Shown here one piece after another: positions 23,837 to 32,493 of a stretch of 54,453 nt of DNA (position 1 is the first letter of the stretch; each line of letters begins with the position of its first letter). The stretch spans positions 1 through 54,453 of the forward strand of contig CAYYOL010000011.1 in the NCBI GenBank assembly GCA_964473245.1, in the 5' to 3' direction. The position numbers and the translations under genes are program-made. Origin of the DNA: CAYZJV01 sp964473245. Lineage in GTDB: Bacteria; Spirochaetota; Spirochaetia; Sphaerochaetales; Sphaerochaetaceae. The notes beneath the pieces were generated by a model that did no database searches, was not told the DNA's origin, and saw only the letters and a list, made by a program, of their open reading frames with translations.

Positions 23837-24781
23837 ATGAGGCGTAGACCAGATGCAACCCTAGTCTCGAATCTCATCCCCTACAAGCGTATGCTTCCCT
23901 ATATCATGCCACGACGCGTAGACTCTCTTGTCTACCACCAATTCGATGTAGATCTGACCAAGGGCGTACAGTTCATCAAACAGCTTAACCGGACCCAGCC
24001 GGGAGATCACAAATACCGAGTGTTCGAACTATTTCTCGCCGCATTGTTGCGAACCATTGCATTCAGACCGCATTTGAACCGGTTCATCATGAACTACGAC
24101 TGCTGGCAACGCAATGAACTCTCGCTCAACTTCGTGGTGAAGGAAGATTATACCGATGAGGCACCAGAACATTCGTCGATTGTCTATTTCGAGCCTGACA
24201 TGACGTTCGATGAGATTGCCAGTGTGATCAACCAAACCATAGAGAATGGCCGAAATGGTGGAGAAGGAAACGATACCGATGCCGCAATCCGATTCTTTCT
24301 CCACTTTCCCAAGATCATGCTTCGTTCTCTTATCGCTATAATCCGGTTTCTCGACGTCCACGGTCTGGCACCCAAGGCTCTGCGCGATGCAGACGGTCTG
24401 CATGCAAGTGCATTTGTTGCTAATCTCGGCAGTATTAGCCTACTGGGAAGCCCACACCACCACCTTTACGAGTGGGGAACCACGAGCCTGTTCGTGACCA
24501 TGGGAGCTTTGAAAAGGCGGCGAAAGATCGACGAGGAGGGAAAGATCTCCTTCGTCGACACTATGGAGATCGGTGTGACTGTCGATGAGCGAATCTCCGA
24601 TGGATTCTATCTGATCCGATCCATACAGATTCTTCAGGAGATGCTGAACCATCCCGAAGAACTCATGAATCGTCCGAACTTCCCCTCCCCGCTCATGCTG
24701 AATCAGGAGCGGTTGGCAAAACGGTTCTTTCGTTGGATGTTCAGAAGAAAGAAGTCACGTGGTGAACGGAAAACAGCTTGA
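23837..24781 (+). CDS. E2 acyltransferase-like protein, no lipoyl domain
   Basis: A 314-aa protein resembling the catalytic domain of 2-oxoacid dehydrogenase E2/chloramphenicol acetyltransferase. It includes FELFLAALLRTIAFRPHLNRF, LSLNFVVKEDY, SAFVANLGSISLLG and a C-terminal ERISDGFYLIRS. The active-site motif, normally DHRxxDG, reads D250-E-R-I-S-D-G, so the catalytic His is Glu251. There is no lipoyl or subunit-binding domain. The C-terminus is very basic (RRKKSRGERK). It may be a non-catalytic or different acyl-binding protein; function unknown. A promoter (perfect TTGACA at 23802, TACAGA at 23826) would give a leaderless mRNA. It is convergent with thyX, 3 bp apart. Confidence 0.7.
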   Translation: MRRRPDATLVSNLIPYKRMLPYIMPRRVDSLVYHQFDVDLTKGVQFIKQLNRTQPGDHKYRVFELFLAALLRTIAFRPHLNRFIMNYDCWQRNELSLNFVVKEDYTDEAPEHSSIVYFEPDMTFDEIASVINQTIENGRNGGEGNDTDAAIRFFLHFPKIMLRSLIAIIRFLDVHGLAPKALRDADGLHASAFVANLGSISLLGSPHHHLYEWGTTSLFVTMGALKRRRKIDEEGKISFVDTMEIGVTVDERISDGFYLIRSIQILQEMLNHPEELMNRPNFPSPLMLNQERLAKRFFRWMFRRKKSRGERKTA

Positions 24782-24784
24782 TCG

Positions 24785-25606
24785 CTAGCGTAGCTTCTCC
24801 TCGAACAGATCTCTCTGACGACCAGTAAGAGGATTCTCTTTCCCCTCCAACATCGTGTTAATAGCCTCGATCTCATCTTTGGAAAACCGCTTTGCATGGA
24901 GTACGAGCTGTTCGAACGCTTCGCACGCCATAGGACATACGGCACGAACCATGGAGAGGATCACCTCGGCATAGACACGAATTTCGTACTGAGCATGACT
25001 ATCGAGACGCAGCTTCAGAAAATGGAGCAGATTGTGAAGATCCATCTGCCAATACCATTGTGTATAGAGACTCAAAGGTAGATCGATCCGGGCCAACTCA
25101 CGGGCTATCCCCATATCGAGGAGCTCATGATACGTTTCGAACGCCCGTCGCTGATCACTCTCCAGCAGTTCTCTGACTCGCTTCGTGACCTTCGGATCCA
25201 CCGGTTCATCCGACCGCCCCTGTTTGTTATCGGCACTTTGCATGCTCACCTGATCAGGGTCGGGAATATATGCTTCATTTGCCATAACACTGTATCGACC
25301 GGAAATCTCATTGACCCGGGCTGTCCTATGGCGAATCCACTGACGAGCAACAAAGATAGGCATTTTGATATGAAAGGTGAAGTTCACCTGCTCAAAGGGG
25401 GATGTATGATCGTTTCTCATGAGATAGGCGATGAGCCCTCGATCCTGTCTGAAACTCTTGGTGCCCTCTCCATAACTCACACGAGCCGATTGGACGATAC
25501 GGGAATCCGAGCCCAGATAGTCGACAAGACGAACGAACCCTTTGTCGAGAACGGGAAACTCCTTGTCGAGGATCGCTTCTGCCTCGGGAACTACACAATG
25601 TGCCAT
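24785..25606 (-). CDS. thyX: Flavin-dependent thymidylate synthase
   Basis: A 273-aa ThyX that makes dTMP from dUMP using methylene-THF, FAD and NADPH. The signature RHRTARVNEISGRYS (RHR 92-94, S102, RY 104-105) is intact. The usual dUMP/FAD regions are present (ESDQRRAFETYHELLDMGIARELARIDLPLSLYTQWYW and the RLDSHAQYEIRVYAEVI helix). AAAGGAGG precedes the ATG. It is downstream of rsmE with a 77-bp gap and may share its transcript. Confidence 0.97.
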   Translation of the reverse strand: MAHCVVPEAEAILDKEFPVLDKGFVRLVDYLGSDSRIVQSARVSYGEGTKSFRQDRGLIAYLMRNDHTSPFEQVNFTFHIKMPIFVARQWIRHRTARVNEISGRYSVMANEAYIPDPDQVSMQSADNKQGRSDEPVDPKVTKRVRELLESDQRRAFETYHELLDMGIARELARIDLPLSLYTQWYWQMDLHNLLHFLKLRLDSHAQYEIRVYAEVILSMVRAVCPMACEAFEQLVLHAKRFSKDEIEAINTMLEGKENPLTGRQRDLFEEKLR

Positions 25607-25683
25607 ACATACTCCTCCTTTGGATTCTCAATCTTGCCACAATTTTCCATTCGGGACAATCGCTCCCTGTACGTATCAGTGCA

Positions 25684-26400
25684 CTAGATATACCCCAGCC
25701 TACCGAGCAGTATGGCAGTCGCCGCGCTGCAGGCCGTTTCGGTACGAAGCACCCGCTCTCCCAACGAGTGGGGCATGAAGCCATGCTTGAGAAATAGTGA
25801 TCGCTCTCGTTCGGACCACCCTCGTTCGGGGCCAATGGCCAGCACAACCGGCGATTCGATTCCTTGTGCCTGGCTCAATGGGCCTCCATCCAACACATTA
25901 TCGAGCAGTATTCGACTTTTCCACGGGTGTGGTGAATCGAGCAGTGCATCGAGTGAGGGAAACAGGGAGCAGGAGGGGACACTGGTCTGTCCCGACTGCA
26001 TGGCTCCATTGAGCAGGTATGCACGAAACTCTCCGGTGCTCCACAACTTTGCCGATGCATACGATCGTTCAGCAGTGTCGGCTCCCGTGATCAAGATCTG
26101 CTCCACACCGAGACTCACAGCCTCCCGGAGAATCCGTTTCATGCAGATAGGGCGCACCTGCGCAACCAAGAGTGTCACAGGATGCAACGGTTGGCTGTCT
26201 CCGCGCTTCTCATAGTGGAAGGCCACTACATCGTCTTCGATCGCATGTATCGTCGCGACACCCCACTCGCCATTCACAAGACCGAGTGTGAACTGGTCTC
26301 CGACACCAAGACGAAGGACTTTCACGATGTGCGCACCACGATGATCGGAGCGTGAAATCCGATTGTTCTCAGGCCACTGTTCGAAGAGAATGATATTCAT
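25684..26400 (-). CDS. rsmE: 16S rRNA m3U1498 methyltransferase
   Basis: A 238-aa RsmE, a SPOUT-fold methyltransferase. It has an N-terminal PUA-like domain (HIVKVLRLGVGDQFTLGL), RPICMKRILREAVSLGVEQILIT, and the C-terminal knot with IGPERGWSERE and LGERVLRTETACSAATAILLG. It methylates N3 of U1498 (E. coli numbering) in the small-subunit decoding region. There is no Shine-Dalgarno; the ATG is 6 nt after a near-consensus -10. Confidence 0.96.
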   Translation of the reverse strand: MNIILFEQWPENNRISRSDHRGAHIVKVLRLGVGDQFTLGLVNGEWGVATIHAIEDDVVAFHYEKRGDSQPLHPVTLLVAQVRPICMKRILREAVSLGVEQILITGADTAERSYASAKLWSTGEFRAYLLNGAMQSGQTSVPSCSLFPSLDALLDSPHPWKSRILLDNVLDGGPLSQAQGIESPVVLAIGPERGWSERERSLFLKHGFMPHSLGERVLRTETACSAATAILLGRLGYI

Positions 26401-26406
26401 GAAGGG

Positions 26407-26435
26407 AGTATAGGATGTTGCATGCCCTCTGTAAA
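26407..26435 (-). promoter_or_regulatory. rsmE promoter, leaderless
   Basis: On the minus strand TTTACA (26430-26435), a 17-bp spacer and TATACT (26407-26412), then 6 nt to the ATG. This is one of the clearest leaderless promoters in the window. Confidence 0.75.
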
Positions 26436-26484
26436 CACAGTATCATGTGCTATCTGAAATTCACTCGAGGAAGAGGAGACTGCC

Positions 26485-27492
26485 GTGCCAAAAGTACAAG
26501 TATTCACAGCAGAACACCATGACCCCTGGTTCAACTTGGCAACCGAAGATTGGATATTCAAGACCTTTCCAGCAGACCATCATGTCCTCTTTCTGTGGCG
26601 GAACAAACCCTGCATCGTCATTGGCCGTTTCCAGAACCCTTGGAACGAATGCAATCTGCAAGCCATGGAGAGAGACGACGTTGCCCTTGCACGGAGACAG
26701 AGCGGCGGGGGTGCGGTATACCACGACCTGGGGAATACCAACTTCACGTTCATGTCCCCCAGAGAATCGTACGACAAGGATCGGAATTTCTCGATTATCA
26801 CAGACGCCCTGAGGGAGTTCGACATAACTGCAGAACAGTCGGGGAGGAATGACATTCTCGTAGATGGGAAAAAGGTCTCCGGAAGTGCATTCAGAATGGC
26901 AAAAGATCGTGCATTCCATCATGGTACGTTGCTCATAAGCACCGATATGAAGAAACTTCCCGGGTATCTCACTCCAGATAAAGCTAAATTGCAATCCAAA
27001 GGTGTCCGTTCTGTGGCCTCTCGTGTTGCTAACTTAACTGAGTTCAATGGATCGCTCACACACGACTCGCTCTGCCACGCCATCGTTGAGCAATTCTTCT
27101 CTGTGCATGGACAGCGGTGCGAAATCGAAGATCTGACCATAGAGCGCTTGTCTCGAGAGTCCTCGCTGTATCAGACGTATCAGCAGTACTCGGACTGGAA
27201 CTGGCGTTTTGGGTCATCTCCTCAATTCAACCACCCGATCTCAAGTAGATTCCCTTGGGGAGGCATAACACTCGATTGCTCGGTTCACAAGGGAGTGGTC
27301 CAGTCGGTCACACTCTTCAGCGACACCCTTTCAGTCGAGTTCATCGAATTTCTCCAATCGGCGCTTCCTGGGACTCGGTACTGCCCGGAAGATATTAGAG
27401 CAACGCTCATCTCTGGAACGCAGCATATGTCCGAGGAGCTGCAGTCGATGGCCGAGGATGTCGCTGCACTTATCGAAAGGGAGCTTGCATGA
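26485..27492 (+). CDS. lplA: Lipoate-protein ligase A
   Basis: A 335-aa two-domain LplA that adenylates free lipoate and attaches it to lipoyl domains. It has RRQSGGGAVYHDLGNTNFTF, the lysine loop DILVDGKKVSGSAFR, FHHGTLL, and the C-terminal accessory domain (WNWRFGSSPQFNHPISSRFPWGG). The start is GTG with GAGGAAGAGGAGA upstream. It implies scavenging of lipoate. Likely clients are lipoyl domains of E2 or GcvH encoded elsewhere; E1 genes are in this window but no lipoyl-domain protein is. It overlaps the next gene in ATGA. Confidence 0.96.
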   Translation: MPKVQVFTAEHHDPWFNLATEDWIFKTFPADHHVLFLWRNKPCIVIGRFQNPWNECNLQAMERDDVALARRQSGGGAVYHDLGNTNFTFMSPRESYDKDRNFSIITDALREFDITAEQSGRNDILVDGKKVSGSAFRMAKDRAFHHGTLLISTDMKKLPGYLTPDKAKLQSKGVRSVASRVANLTEFNGSLTHDSLCHAIVEQFFSVHGQRCEIEDLTIERLSRESSLYQTYQQYSDWNWRFGSSPQFNHPISSRFPWGGITLDCSVHKGVVQSVTLFSDTLSVEFIEFLQSALPGTRYCPEDIRATLISGTQHMSEELQSMAEDVAALIERELA

Positions 27493-29093
27493 GAAAATTC
27501 GGGGCATTGGTAGTGTGCATCCTTCTCACACTCTCCCCGCTTATAGGTAGAGGCGCACCAGAGGAGCAACCTGTTCCAGAGCCGATAGGGTTCGTATCGG
27601 ACACAGAGAGAACCTTTACCATAGGCATGCTCGAAAGTGAAGACCAGCTTCTTTTGGATCCGGTACGAGCAACGGACACAAACTCGCTTCTTGTGCTCGA
27701 CGGACTTTTCGAAGGTCTCTTCAGTTTTCATCCGGAAACAGGAGATCCCATACCTGCACTGGCCGAGAAGGTGGCTGTTTCGGACGATGGCCTCACATGG
27801 ACCTTCACCCTACGTGAGAACAGCAGATTCTCGAATGGAGATCCGATCACTGCCGAATCGGTCGTAGACTCCTGGCTCTGGCTTTTAGGACAGTCTCAAA
27901 GTGGAGAAGGGAAATCCTATCTCAGCTCTATGATGGATTCCATTCGCGGTGTCCCGAAGTTCCGAACAGGAGAGACAGATACACCACCCGAGGGGATCGT
28001 GCTGGCCGATTCACATACAATCGAACTCAGACTACTCTCCCCCGCTCCCTATCTACCATCGCTGCTGAGCACGCTCCCATTCTCCGTAATCCACCACTCA
28101 CTGAGAAATGGGGAGACGATATCCCCGGCAGAGATTATCTCATCGGGACCATTTCACATAGTCTCTCTCAGTGACTCTTCGATTCTCCTCGAAAAGCATC
28201 AATGGTACGTGCAGCACCAGGCGGTCCCGAGCGACTATATCGATTTTCGCATTATGAGCCAGGCACAGATCACCGAAGCTTATCGGAATCGGGAGATCCA
28301 CTGGTCACTTGCCTTCATTTCCCAAGATGCGCTGATTAATCCTCAGGATCTGCGCATTGCGCCCGAGTACTCCACCGGCTTTTTCTATTTCAGTGCTGAA
28401 AGCGGTCCATATGCAGATCCCTCTGTTCGAAAGGCGATGAGCCTGCTGATACCTTGGGATGAGATCAGAAATACCAGCGGGCATATCTTTCCCACTGCCC
28501 AATTGCTTCCCGGACATGTTGAGCCCGGATCCAGCCCTCTGACTGATCCTGAGGATCCCGTTTCAGAGGCTTTCGCCCTCCTGCTCGCTGCCGGCTACCC
28601 CTACGGTGCGGGGTTGCCACCGCTTCACATGGCAGTACACAGAGGTTCTCAGGTCGAAGAGAGTGCACAGCGAATTGCAGATGCCTGGAGTAGGCACCTC
28701 GGCATTACCGTGGTACTCGACGTAGTTCCACTCGGCATGTATGCGCGGTATCCAGAGTTGTCGCCCTACGATTTTTCTTTTATCACCTGGATCGGAGATT
28801 TTCGCGACCCGTTCACCTTTCTCCACCTGTGGAGCAGCGACAGTGGCTATAATCTCGGAAAATTTCGGGACTCCACCTACGATGACCTGTTGGCAGGGTC
28901 GATGCGTGTAGCGCAAAGCTCAGAAAAGCGGACTGAATTGGCACGAATCGCCGAAGAGTATCTACTCGAACAAGCGCTCGTATTTCCCCTCTTCCACGGA
29001 TTCTCCATAAACATCATTCAATCGGATGCCGTTACCGGATGGTACGACAATATCTTGAACATCCACCCGGTGAAACACCTCGGTATCAAGTGA
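27489..29093 (+). CDS. ABC transporter substrate-binding protein, peptide type (SBP family 5)
   Basis: A 534-aa exported binding protein with an N-terminal signal (FGALVVCILLTLSPLIG). It shows the family 5 pattern (OppA/DppA): NSLLVLDGLFEGLFSF, GLTWTFTLRENSRFSNGDPITAESVVDSW, GPFHIVSL, ADPSVRKAMSLLIP, DFSFITWIGDFRDPFTFLHLW. Family members bind peptides, nickel or other solutes. There is no permease or ATPase gene next to it. A lipobox is not evident. Its start overlaps the lplA stop, which suggests co-expression with lipoate ligation; that it supplies lipoyl-peptides is only a conjecture. Confidence 0.9.
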   Translation: MRKFGALVVCILLTLSPLIGRGAPEEQPVPEPIGFVSDTERTFTIGMLESEDQLLLDPVRATDTNSLLVLDGLFEGLFSFHPETGDPIPALAEKVAVSDDGLTWTFTLRENSRFSNGDPITAESVVDSWLWLLGQSQSGEGKSYLSSMMDSIRGVPKFRTGETDTPPEGIVLADSHTIELRLLSPAPYLPSLLSTLPFSVIHHSLRNGETISPAEIISSGPFHIVSLSDSSILLEKHQWYVQHQAVPSDYIDFRIMSQAQITEAYRNREIHWSLAFISQDALINPQDLRIAPEYSTGFFYFSAESGPYADPSVRKAMSLLIPWDEIRNTSGHIFPTAQLLPGHVEPGSSPLTDPEDPVSEAFALLLAAGYPYGAGLPPLHMAVHRGSQVEESAQRIADAWSRHLGITVVLDVVPLGMYARYPELSPYDFSFITWIGDFRDPFTFLHLWSSDSGYNLGKFRDSTYDDLLAGSMRVAQSSEKRTELARIAEEYLLEQALVFPLFHGFSINIIQSDAVTGWYDNILNIHPVKHLGIK

Positions 29094-30651
29094 CCGAGAG
29101 GCCTCCCATAGCCTCTGCGACCTCCTGCAATCCTGAAACTCTCCCGAATGGCCTTACCAGCGACCTGATAGCCGCTACCGACTCATCCTGCAATGCATGT
29201 TCGTGCACTCGCCAGCACCAGTTCGGTTCTCCGCAGGTCCCCGGGGTGTTCATTCTTGCTTCGGATCCAAGGTTCAGAATATCCTGCATGGGAACAATCG
29301 CATAGTGTGCAGACGATGCCATGACCGCCCGCATGAGGTGCCAGACAACACCGTCATCGGAACAGCTGAGGTACCGTCTCACAATATCCCGCATGCCATC
29401 ATCGAGCTTTTCGAACCAGCCTCGACTCGTATCGTTGTCGTGTGTTCCGGTGTAGGCGACACACTGCTCGATATAGTTGTGTGGAAGATAGGCATTATCG
29501 GCATCAAGCTCTCCGGGACCGGTTTTGGCAAATGCGAATTGCGCGATCTTCATACCAGGAAATCCATACGAGTCTCGAAGGTGTTCGACTTCAGGGGTGA
29601 TCACCCCAAGATCCTCTGCAATTACCGGCAGTAGCGGGAATCGCTCTTTCAATAGTGAGAAAAGTCGCTCTCCTGGAGCTTTCACCCATGAACCGTGCTC
29701 AGCGGTGGTGTGACCTGCTGGGACCTCCCAGTACGCTTCGAACCCACGAAAATGGTCGATGCGTACGATATCGGTCAGGGAAAACTGGTGCTCAAGTCGC
29801 CTGACCCACCAGCTGAATCCATCTGCCTCTAGCGCATCCCAGTCATATACTGGATTCCCCCACAGCTGACCGGTATCGCTGAAAGCATCTGGTGGTACTC
29901 CGCTCATCGCGGAGAAGGAGCCATCCGCATCCATCTTGAGATAGGTTCTGTTGCTCCAAGCATCTACACTATCGGGAGCGACGAATATTGGAATATCACC
30001 AACAATGGCGATGTTTTTTGCATTCGCATACTGCTTGAGCGCAGAGAACTGCTTGAAAAAGAAGTACTGCAGGACTTTCCACCGAGCAATCTCCGTCTTT
30101 TTCAGTTGAGACCACCGCTTTATAGCATCCGGATCTCTTCTGGTGAGCTCGGGAGCCCATTCACTGAACCATCTGGAGTCCTGATAATGATCTATAAGTG
30201 CCCGGTACAGAGCATAGTCGTGCAACCAATCGGACTGTTGTTCGCAAAAGTCTTCGAATGCTGTCTGTTCCTGCTTAGAAGCGCTGTGCAAGAACTTATC
30301 TGCAGCCTTCACCAAAAGCGGATTCTTGTAGGATTCGACTTGTGGGAAAGCGACCGAGGATTCAGGAAATTCCGGATGCTCCAATGTATCTGAAATGGAT
30401 AGATAGCCTTCATCGGCAAGTGTATCGAGACTGATCAATAGTTCGTTCCCCGCAAAAGCAGAGCGGGCAGCATAGGGCGAATTGCCGAAACCTACAGGAC
30501 CAAGTGGCAGTATTTGCCACAGTCCTACCGAAGATTTCTCCAGAAAATCGATAAATTTTCTTGCCTCGTCTCCTAGGTCCCCAATACCGTGAGCACTGGG
30601 TAGACTGGTGGGGTGCAGCAGGATTCCACTGAAACGTATCTTTTTATTCAT
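29086..30651 (-). CDS. malQ: 4-alpha-glucanotransferase
   Basis: A 521-aa amylomaltase (GH77) that transfers alpha-1,4-glucan segments. It has SGILLHPTSLPSAHGIGDLG, WQILPLGPVGFGNSPY, VGDIPIFV with the substrate loop, VRIDHFRGFEAYWEVPAG (nucleophile Asp in the RIDHFRG motif), VIAEDLGVIT (acid Glu) and YTGTHDNDTSRGWF. The start at 30651 is taken because MNKKIRFSGILLHPTSLP fits the family and it lies 6 nt after TATATT; the longer frame to 30687 has no support. It overlaps the binding-protein gene by 8 bp. Confidence 0.97.
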   Translation of the reverse strand: MNKKIRFSGILLHPTSLPSAHGIGDLGDEARKFIDFLEKSSVGLWQILPLGPVGFGNSPYAARSAFAGNELLISLDTLADEGYLSISDTLEHPEFPESSVAFPQVESYKNPLLVKAADKFLHSASKQEQTAFEDFCEQQSDWLHDYALYRALIDHYQDSRWFSEWAPELTRRDPDAIKRWSQLKKTEIARWKVLQYFFFKQFSALKQYANAKNIAIVGDIPIFVAPDSVDAWSNRTYLKMDADGSFSAMSGVPPDAFSDTGQLWGNPVYDWDALEADGFSWWVRRLEHQFSLTDIVRIDHFRGFEAYWEVPAGHTTAEHGSWVKAPGERLFSLLKERFPLLPVIAEDLGVITPEVEHLRDSYGFPGMKIAQFAFAKTGPGELDADNAYLPHNYIEQCVAYTGTHDNDTSRGWFEKLDDGMRDIVRRYLSCSDDGVVWHLMRAVMASSAHYAIVPMQDILNLGSEARMNTPGTCGEPNWCWRVHEHALQDESVAAIRSLVRPFGRVSGLQEVAEAMGGLSVT

Positions 30652-30657
30652 CGTGAA

Positions 30658-30718
30658 AATATAGCGTAAAAGGAGAATTTTTACCATACTTGTTCACATG
30701 CCAGATTTCGGGTATAAT
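30658..30718. promoter_or_regulatory. divergent promoters, malQ and carD
   Basis: For carD (plus): TTGTTC (30690-30695), a 17-bp spacer and a perfect TATAAT (30713-30718), with the ATG 7 nt further on. For malQ (minus): TATATT (30658-30663), with the ATG 6 nt further on and a weak -35. Both transcripts look leaderless. Confidence 0.6.
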
Positions 30719-30725
30719 CACATGT

Positions 30726-31250
30726 ATGAAATCTTCAGAAAATAAGCACAACTTCTCTATCGGTGACTATGTGGTCTATCCTCTCCAGGGAGTTGGAATC
30801 ATCAATAAGATCGAGGAAAAAACGCTCCGAGGGAACACATCCCTCTACTATGAAATTTTCTTGGAGATTTCAGATATGACCGTCATGGTTCCAGTAACCA
30901 AGATTGAGGAACTCGGAATACGAGCAATTGTCGATCCATCCGAAGCTCAAACTGCCATAGACGGTATCAGCAACAAACTCGAACAGGTCCCTGTCGACTG
31001 GAAGGCACGATACCAGATGAATGTGGATCTGCTACGAGAGGGTTCCATTGCATCGATAGCGAAGGTTGTACAGATTCTGTACCATAGAAGCAAGATCAAG
31101 GAACTGCCTGTTCAGGAACGAAAATTATACGATAGTGCTCTGAGAATCCTTATCGACGAATCCGCACTTGCGCTGGACAAACCGAGAGAGGAGCTGGAGG
31201 CGGTAATTTTCGGCAAGCTTGAACGAGATCCCAAAGAAAAGGAATCCTAG
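30726..31250 (+). CDS. carD: CarD/CdnL-type RNA polymerase-binding regulator
   Basis: A 174-aa CarD-family protein. The N-terminal RNAP-interacting domain (FSIGDYVVYPLQGVGIINKIEEKTLRGNTSLYYEIFL) is followed by a helical C-terminal DNA-binding domain (DWKARYQMNVDLLREGSIASIAKVVQILYHRSKIKELPVQERKLYDSAL). It stabilises the open complex at rRNA and other promoters. The ATG at 30726 is chosen by homology and the leaderless promoter. The carD-ispD-ispF order is also found in other phyla, linking housekeeping transcription and isoprenoid synthesis. The stop overlaps the ispD GTG by one base. Confidence 0.94.
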   Translation: MKSSENKHNFSIGDYVVYPLQGVGIINKIEEKTLRGNTSLYYEIFLEISDMTVMVPVTKIEELGIRAIVDPSEAQTAIDGISNKLEQVPVDWKARYQMNVDLLREGSIASIAKVVQILYHRSKIKELPVQERKLYDSALRILIDESALALDKPREELEAVIFGKLERDPKEKES

Positions 31251-31960
31251 TGTCGTTCCCTGTACATGGAGTGGTTCTTACCGCCGCTGGCACCAGTACT
31301 CGATTCACCTCTTCAGGAGCAGTTCAACAGAAGAAGGAGTTCTTTCTGCTGGATGACAGAAGTGTCCTGTACCACGCTGCAGAGCCGTTCTTCTCTATTC
31401 CCAATCTTGCTTGTTTCGTAGTCACCTATGGCGAGGGCCTCAGAGAGGAGACCGAAGCCGCACTCGACAATCTATTATTTGCAAACACCATTCCCATATA
31501 CCTTGTCCAGGGGGGAGAGAATCGTCAGGAGTCAGTGCTTCGTGGATTGGAGGCATTGCACGAGCATGCGCCTCAGGTAACCTATGCCCTGATACACGAT
31601 GGGGCGCGACCCTGGGTGAGCGAGAAGACCATTATCACCACTCTTGCCATGGCCACAGTCTTTGGAGGTGCCGCTCCGATTCTCCCTATTCACGATGCAG
31701 TCAAGCGAGTCGATTCGGAGGGAAAGATTACAGCTCATCCGGACAGGACAGGACTCGTGACCATACAGACTCCGCAGATCTTCCGGTTCCCAGACATTCT
31801 TGAAGCACACCGAAAAGCGGCGACAAGCACACGTTCCTATCTTGACGATACAGAGATCTTCATAGACTCGGGAGGTACGGTGGGAACCACTCTAGGGAAC
31901 ATCGAGAACCGAAAAATCACGATAGCAGGGGACATACCCGAAAGGAATGAAGCGTTATGA
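31250..31960 (+). CDS. ispD: 2-C-methyl-D-erythritol 4-phosphate cytidylyltransferase
   Basis: A 236-aa IspD of the MEP isoprenoid pathway that makes CDP-ME from MEP and CTP. It has the N-terminal nucleotide loop VLTAAGTSTRF, VQGGENRQESVLRGLEAL, YALIHDGARPWVSE and PIHDAVKRV, with TPQIFRFPDILEAH near the C-terminus. The start is GTG. The spacing of the N-terminal loop is slightly unusual (GTSTRFTSSGAVQQKKEFF). The stop overlaps the ispF start in ATGA, so the two enzymes are coupled. Confidence 0.95.
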   Translation: MSFPVHGVVLTAAGTSTRFTSSGAVQQKKEFFLLDDRSVLYHAAEPFFSIPNLACFVVTYGEGLREETEAALDNLLFANTIPIYLVQGGENRQESVLRGLEALHEHAPQVTYALIHDGARPWVSEKTIITTLAMATVFGGAAPILPIHDAVKRVDSEGKITAHPDRTGLVTIQTPQIFRFPDILEAHRKAATSTRSYLDDTEIFIDSGGTVGTTLGNIENRKITIAGDIPERNEAL

Positions 31961-32463
31961 GAATCGGAACCGGGTGGGACATCCACCCTCTTGTCGAGGG
32001 GAGACCGCTGATTATCGGGGGAGTCACCATAGACCACCCCTTAGGAGAAGCTGGCCATTCGGATGGCGATGCGCTCATTCACGCCATTATTGATGCACTG
32101 TTTGGCGCATTGGCAATGGGAGATATCGGGACACACTTCCCCCCCTCGGACAACCGTTGGAAAGATGCCGCGAGTACAGACCTGCTCTGCATGGCGCTGG
32201 ATATGTTCCCAGAGTGGGAGATCGTAAACATAGACAGCACCGTGATTCTACAGAAACCAAAACTCAAAGCCCATATCGGAGCCATTCGCGAATCGCTCGC
32301 ATCCACCTGTCAAATCCCCTTGGACCATATTTCGGTCAAGGCAAAGACAGCAGAGGGGCTGTTGGGAGAAGTGGGAGAGGGGTATGCCATCATCGCTCAG
32401 GCAGTAGTCATGCTCCGCCCGCGTGCTACCGACTTGGAAGAACCCCTCGACCTCTGGGTATAG
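31957..32463 (+). CDS. ispF: 2-C-methyl-D-erythritol 2,4-cyclodiphosphate synthase
   Basis: A 168-aa IspF. The Zn site DIH is in TGWDIHPLVEGR, followed by AGHSDGDALIHAIIDALFGA and GDIGTHFPPSDNRWKDA, with KAKTAEGLLGEVGEGYAIIAQ near the end. It cyclises CDP-MEP to MEcPP with loss of CMP. The C-terminal tail (RATDLEEPLDLWV) is a little longer than usual. A strong hairpin follows the stop. Confidence 0.97.
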   Translation: MRIGTGWDIHPLVEGRPLIIGGVTIDHPLGEAGHSDGDALIHAIIDALFGALAMGDIGTHFPPSDNRWKDAASTDLLCMALDMFPEWEIVNIDSTVILQKPKLKAHIGAIRESLASTCQIPLDHISVKAKTAEGLLGEVGEGYAIIAQAVVMLRPRATDLEEPLDLWV

Positions 32464-32466
32464 AAG

Positions 32467-32488
32467 AGCCGGGCTTTCGCCCGGCTTT
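32467..32488. terminator. terminator after ispF
   Basis: AGCCGGGC (32467-32474), TTTC loop and GCCCGGCT (32479-32486), followed by TTCT on the plus strand. It lies between convergent genes and may serve both, with the minus strand T tract weaker. Confidence 0.8.
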
Positions 32489-32493
32489 CTCAT

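Noticed and set aside
24360..26500. Sigma-54 -24/-12 promoters at TGGCAC occurrences
   Set aside because: None has the TTGC -12 element at the required spacing.
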